Assembly (NCBI GenBank): GCA_046262635.1
Contig: JBHEMK010000079.1
Location: 1 to 25,360, forward strand
DNA: 25,360 nucleotides
Reading direction: 5' to 3'
From: JBHEMK01 sp046262635
GTDB taxonomy: Bacteria; Actinomycetota; Thermoleophilia; Gaiellales; Gaiellaceae
Below are positions 23,092 to 25,360 of this stretch, piece after piece. A program made the translations under genes and the position numbers. Numbering within the stretch: the stretch's first letter is position 1; each line of letters starts with the position of its first letter. The notes below the pieces were generated by a model that searched no databases, had not been told where the DNA came from, and saw only the letters and a list, made by a program, of their open reading frames with translations.

Positions 23092-23595
23092 ATGCGCTCG
23101 TGTCAGGCCTTACTAACTCCGCTGGCGATCGTGTCGCTCGCCTCAGGCTGTGGCGGCAGGCGGGGCATTACGGCCGGCGGCGTACGCGTCACTGTTCCGA
23201 GCGGTTGGCGCCAGGTGCAGGCGGCCGCCGCTGGGGCGGTAACCGATCCACGGACACTGCTGGTCGTCGGGACAGCCGGTGTGCAGGCGAAGCCATCTCG
23301 ATGCCAGATAGCCGCGTACCGCATTCCCGCCGCAGGGGCAGCAGTCGTGCTTGTCGGCTGGACGTCAGTCGCATCGGCTGGCGGTGGAGCACCGACACCG
23401 GGCCGCGCACCGCTCAAGACTTTGACCACCGTCCACCGAGCCATCCTTGAGTGCTCCAATGATCGAAGCGCCGTCGCGCAGATCGTACTGGATGGCAAGC
23501 CGTACCAAGTGAACGTGGTGGTCGGCAACCGCGCTTCGAAGGCGGAGGTAGTCGAGGCGCTCGCGATCGCTCGATCGTTTGATCGTTCGAACTAG
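23092..23595 (+). CDS. Small putative lipoprotein of unknown function
   Basis: The 167-residue protein starts with MRSCQALLTPLAIVSLASGC, a lipoprotein signal whose lipobox LASGC places the acylated cysteine at residue 20. A hydrophobic beta-rich domain follows, with GVRVTVPSGWRQV, a Cys near 70 and another near 121 that could pair, and a C-terminal VNVVVGNRASKAEVVEALAIARSF. I recognise no family. The opening tVPsGW motif recalls small surface proteins of actinobacteria that recur without assigned function, but no role can be given. Codon use is high-GC and the frame is well used, so the gene is probably real. It diverges from the importer operon across about 150 bases. Confidence 0.7.
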   Translation: MRSCQALLTPLAIVSLASGCGGRRGITAGGVRVTVPSGWRQVQAAAAGAVTDPRTLLVVGTAGVQAKPSRCQIAAYRIPAAGAAVVLVGWTSVASAGGGAPTPGRAPLKTLTTVHRAILECSNDRSAVAQIVLDGKPYQVNVVVGNRASKAEVVEALAIARSFDRSN

Positions 23596-23624
23596 TGGTT
23601 CGTGTTCATGGACATTCCCGCACG

Positions 23625-23639
23625 CTCGCCCTAGGCGAG
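23625..23639 (+). terminator. Small hairpin after the lipoprotein gene
   Basis: CTCGCC-CTA-GGCGAG forms a perfect six-pair stem with a three-base loop, 30 bases after the stop at 23595 and before the next gene. There is no T-tract, so it is at best a weak terminator candidate. Confidence 0.25.
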
Positions 23640-23680
23640 GCCCAACACATCGCACATAAGCACGTGGCAGGCTGTCAACC

Positions 23681-24286
23681 ATGGGTCGCGTAGGGGCGGT
23701 TGTACTGGCGCTCGTCGTCATCGTCGCCAGCAGCGGCTGTGGAGCATCTGGGCAGACGGTGGAGGCCTCCTTCGCGGCGGACGGTGGGACAAGTAGTGGC
23801 CCGAGCAGCGGCTTGTGGGGCGACGGTCCGTCCGGGCCGTTGGGGATGCATGTCGGCTGTATTGACGGTCGGCGCTTTGCAGTGCTCATCACCGTCCACA
23901 ACCGAACGAAGCACACGATCACGCTCCGCGGCGGCGGCCCGCAACGCTCTCCCGGTGTGATCGAGCGGGTTGCGGTGCAAGTCCGCCTTGCACCGCCTCC
24001 TCCCAAGGGCGATCTGTTCCTGCCAGGACTTCGATCTTGGATTGGTCGGGACTCCGCGTCGGTGGCGATACCGGCGAGGCGGGACGCGTGGGTTCAGTCG
24101 AACTTTCTGATGCGAAACTGCGGTTCCCTCCGCAGAGGTGAAGCGTTGACGGTCAACCGCAGCATCACCCTCAGCTATGGCGCGGGCGGCCGTAGAGGGA
24201 CGCAGGCCGTCTCTGTCGCAGGGGCGAGGATCATCCTCACCCGAGGCCCGCTCCATCCCAGTCTCCCGATCAAGCAGGTCGGCTGA
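23681..24286 (+). CDS. Putative secreted lipoprotein of unknown function
   Basis: The 201-residue protein begins with GRVGAVVLALVVIVASSGCG, a lipoprotein signal with lipobox ASSGC (Cys at residue 20). A low-complexity Gly/Ser linker (about 35-55) follows, then a domain with two further cysteines (near 60 and 146) that may form a disulfide. The segment RFAVLITVHNRTKHTITLRGGG resembles the beta strands of an immunoglobulin-like or DUF4352-like fold, where environment-facing lipoproteins list an asparagine and a TITL strand; this is only a resemblance. No function is assigned. It is in the same direction as the gene at 23092 and 85 bases after it. Confidence 0.65.
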   Translation: MGRVGAVVLALVVIVASSGCGASGQTVEASFAADGGTSSGPSSGLWGDGPSGPLGMHVGCIDGRRFAVLITVHNRTKHTITLRGGGPQRSPGVIERVAVQVRLAPPPPKGDLFLPGLRSWIGRDSASVAIPARRDAWVQSNFLMRNCGSLRRGEALTVNRSITLSYGAGGRRGTQAVSVAGARIILTRGPLHPSLPIKQVG

Positions 24287-24369
24287 ACGAGATTCGGCAG
24301 CAGCTCGGGTGACGTTACAGCAACACTGCGCCAGTCGACGTTCACAGAGCGCGGCCCCCTCGCGACGTC

Positions 24370-24398
24370 TTGCTTCTCGACTCACTGGAAGCGAGAAT
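24370..24398 (+). promoter_or_regulatory. Predicted promoter giving a leaderless transcript for the gene at 24405
   Basis: TTGCTT (24370-24375) and GAGAAT (24393-24398) are spaced by 17 bases. Only six bases separate the -10 from GTG 24405, so transcription should begin at the start codon. No Shine-Dalgarno is present. The -10 hexamer is the same as at the importer operon. Confidence 0.45.
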
Positions 24399-24404
24399 GG
24401 GTCC

Positions 24405-24866
24405 GTGCGAACTGCGCCAATTGCCGCTGCACTCAGCCTCGCGATATGTCTGCTCCCCTCTGGCGCGAACGCTTCGAACGACATCACCGTCGAGCTGAGA
24501 GGGTTCGGCCATTCCCTCGGATCCTCGGCTGCGTGTCCGAACGGGCTCACTGAAATCGCAGTCGTCAGCAGCAGTCGGCATGCCCTCGACTGTGTGGTGA
24601 CGGTGCAAAAACTCGTGAGGCCCGGCCTTGATCCCTGGCGGATTATCGAATCTGTGCGAGTGACGACGCAGCTTCCTGGCGGCGCGCTTCGCAGCGTCGA
24701 GACCCAGGCGTTTACGTTCGGGCATTTGCACCGCTCAACAGCAACGTTCGTGGGTCAGATAGTCGGCGGCACTGGGCGATTCATCGGCGCCGCCGGCACC
24801 GTCAGCGGTGGCGGTACGGGCCACAACGCAGTTGGTCTCTGGCACGAGACCTTCCATCTCGACTGA
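24405..24866 (+). CDS. Small secreted protein with an allene-oxide-cyclase/dirigent-like glycine motif
   Basis: From GTG 24405 the 153-residue protein begins MRTAPIAAALSLAICLLPSGANAS, a Sec signal with likely cleavage after ANA. The mature part has Cys near 46 and 64, and ends with FVGQIVGGTGRFIGAAGTVSGGG. The GGTGRFxGAxGTV pattern is seen in barrel proteins of the allene oxide cyclase/dirigent type, where it forms a turn between strands. That resemblance is from memory and is weak evidence for the fold. The frame is open well upstream (to 24177), but the signal peptide and promoter geometry favour the GTG. It would be an exported, non-lipidated protein of unknown function. Confidence 0.65.
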   Translation: MRTAPIAAALSLAICLLPSGANASNDITVELRGFGHSLGSSAACPNGLTEIAVVSSSRHALDCVVTVQKLVRPGLDPWRIIESVRVTTQLPGGALRSVETQAFTFGHLHRSTATFVGQIVGGTGRFIGAAGTVSGGGTGHNAVGLWHETFHLD

Positions 24867-25208
24867 GCACCTTCAGGGTGCGCTCCGAAACGCTGGCCCA
24901 GCCGAGAACGACTACGCGGGACGCCGTGTGACAGCGACCAGAAGATCGCGCACACTGCCCCGAGAAGCCCACCGAGAACCCAACCGCCAAACCACCCGTG
25001 CGTGCCGCGGCCACTGCGATCGCCGCCAGTAGGAGCAGCCCGAATGAGTCCGCGCACAGTGTCGATCGGGTAGATCACGCACTCAGCCAGAGGACGGTCG
25101 CTCACCCTCCGGACCTTAGGCGGCAGGCGTCAATGCGGAACGTCTCGCGCAGGCGAAATCGCTTACGCCGCTTCGGGATCGCCGACCGAGGGTAGTCATA
25201 CCTCGAAG
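24867..25208. other. Stretch of about 340 bases without a convincing gene
   Basis: A minus-strand frame from GTG 25105 encodes a short hydrophobic stretch (GWFGGWVLGGLLGAVCAIFW). An overlapping frame on the same strand encodes another (LLLLAAIAVAAA), so this may be a decayed small membrane-protein gene. The first frame runs on into antisense of the gene at 24405 and ends in low-quality sequence at 24755. No RNA gene, repeat or clear promoter is seen. Confidence 0.35.
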
Positions 25209-25360
25209 GGACGCTGGGTCGGGACGGTCCGCCGCGAGTGCCTCGGCCGGCTGCTGATCCTCGGCCGCCGCCATCTTCAGCACGTCCTCTCCGCGTACCT
25301 CGCGCACTCCATCGAGCACCGCCCGCAGCGGGCGCTCGAACAGCGGCCACCGCCCAACCA
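25209..25360 (+). pseudogene. Transposase C-terminal remnant (rve/DDE integrase-core type), running to the window edge
   Basis: The plus-strand frame from about 25209 reads RWVGTVRREC, GRLLILGRRHLQHVL, and EHRPQRALEQRPPP. This is the end of the DDE integrase core found in IS3- and IS481-type transposases, with the third catalytic acidic residue as the Glu of RREC. The upstream sequence in the same frame has no transposase similarity, so the first two catalytic Asp residues and the N-terminus are missing. The usual HYNxHRPH is changed to HSIEHRPQ, another sign of decay. The gene or its inverted repeat may continue past the edge. It marks an old insertion at the boundary of the accessory segment. 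Confidence 0.75.

Noticed and set aside
23563..23592. GATCG-rich repeats near the end of the lipoprotein gene
   Set aside because: A few overlapping GATCG words within coding sequence; too short and irregular to be a functional repeat.
1..25360. CRISPR arrays, tRNA or rRNA genes, riboswitches
   Set aside because: No regularly spaced direct repeats, tRNA-like cloverleaf ends or known riboswitch cores were seen by eye on either strand; a covariance-model scan would be needed to exclude small RNAs.

Overview
The window is high-GC throughout, with GTG and TTG starts, tightly overlapping genes and apparently leaderless promoters. This points to an actinobacterium. The flavour of the proteins suggests a soil lineage such as Thermoleophilia, but that is a guess from style and not a computed placement.

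About 23 kb of the 25.4 kb is one catabolic locus. From left to right: (1) a cyclase/kynurenine-formamidase-like hydrolase on the minus strand, cut by the window edge, diverges from a plus-strand operon of a gentisate 1,2-dioxygenase-type bicupin, a fumarylacetoacetate-hydrolase (FAH) family enzyme and a flavin reductase. (2) Directly behind come two decayed genes, a cytochrome P450 and an oligopeptide ABC ATPase, broken by many small indels. (3) An IclR-family regulator and a sarcosine-oxidase-like FAD enzyme follow. (4) On the minus strand lie an orphan family-5 solute-binding protein (SBP) and an S9 peptidase. (5) A five-gene plus-strand operon encodes a class III aminotransferase, an SDR, an IlvD/Edd dehydratase, an asparaginase-II-type amidohydrolase and a second S9 peptidase, with junctions that overlap or leave only 5 bases. 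(6) A complete minus-strand peptide-type ABC importer (SBP, two permeases, two ATPases) closes the locus.

The most informative non-coding signal is a 15-base inverted repeat, WTCTG-N5-CAGAW. It lies just upstream of the start codon of four transcription units: cyclase, bicupin operon, orphan SBP and importer SBP. It has the same orientation relative to the gene each time, and in three cases sits just downstream of a recognisable TTGAC-type promoter. No other good copy was found by eye. The IclR protein is the obvious candidate ligand. The locus therefore looks like one regulon for importing a peptide-like or amide-like compound, hydrolysing it in the cytoplasm, and catabolising the amino and aromatic/keto-acid parts. 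The substrate cannot be named from sequence.

The last 2.3 kb is different: three small exported proteins of unknown function, about 340 bases with no convincing gene, and a transposase C-terminal remnant at the right edge. It looks like an accessory junction.
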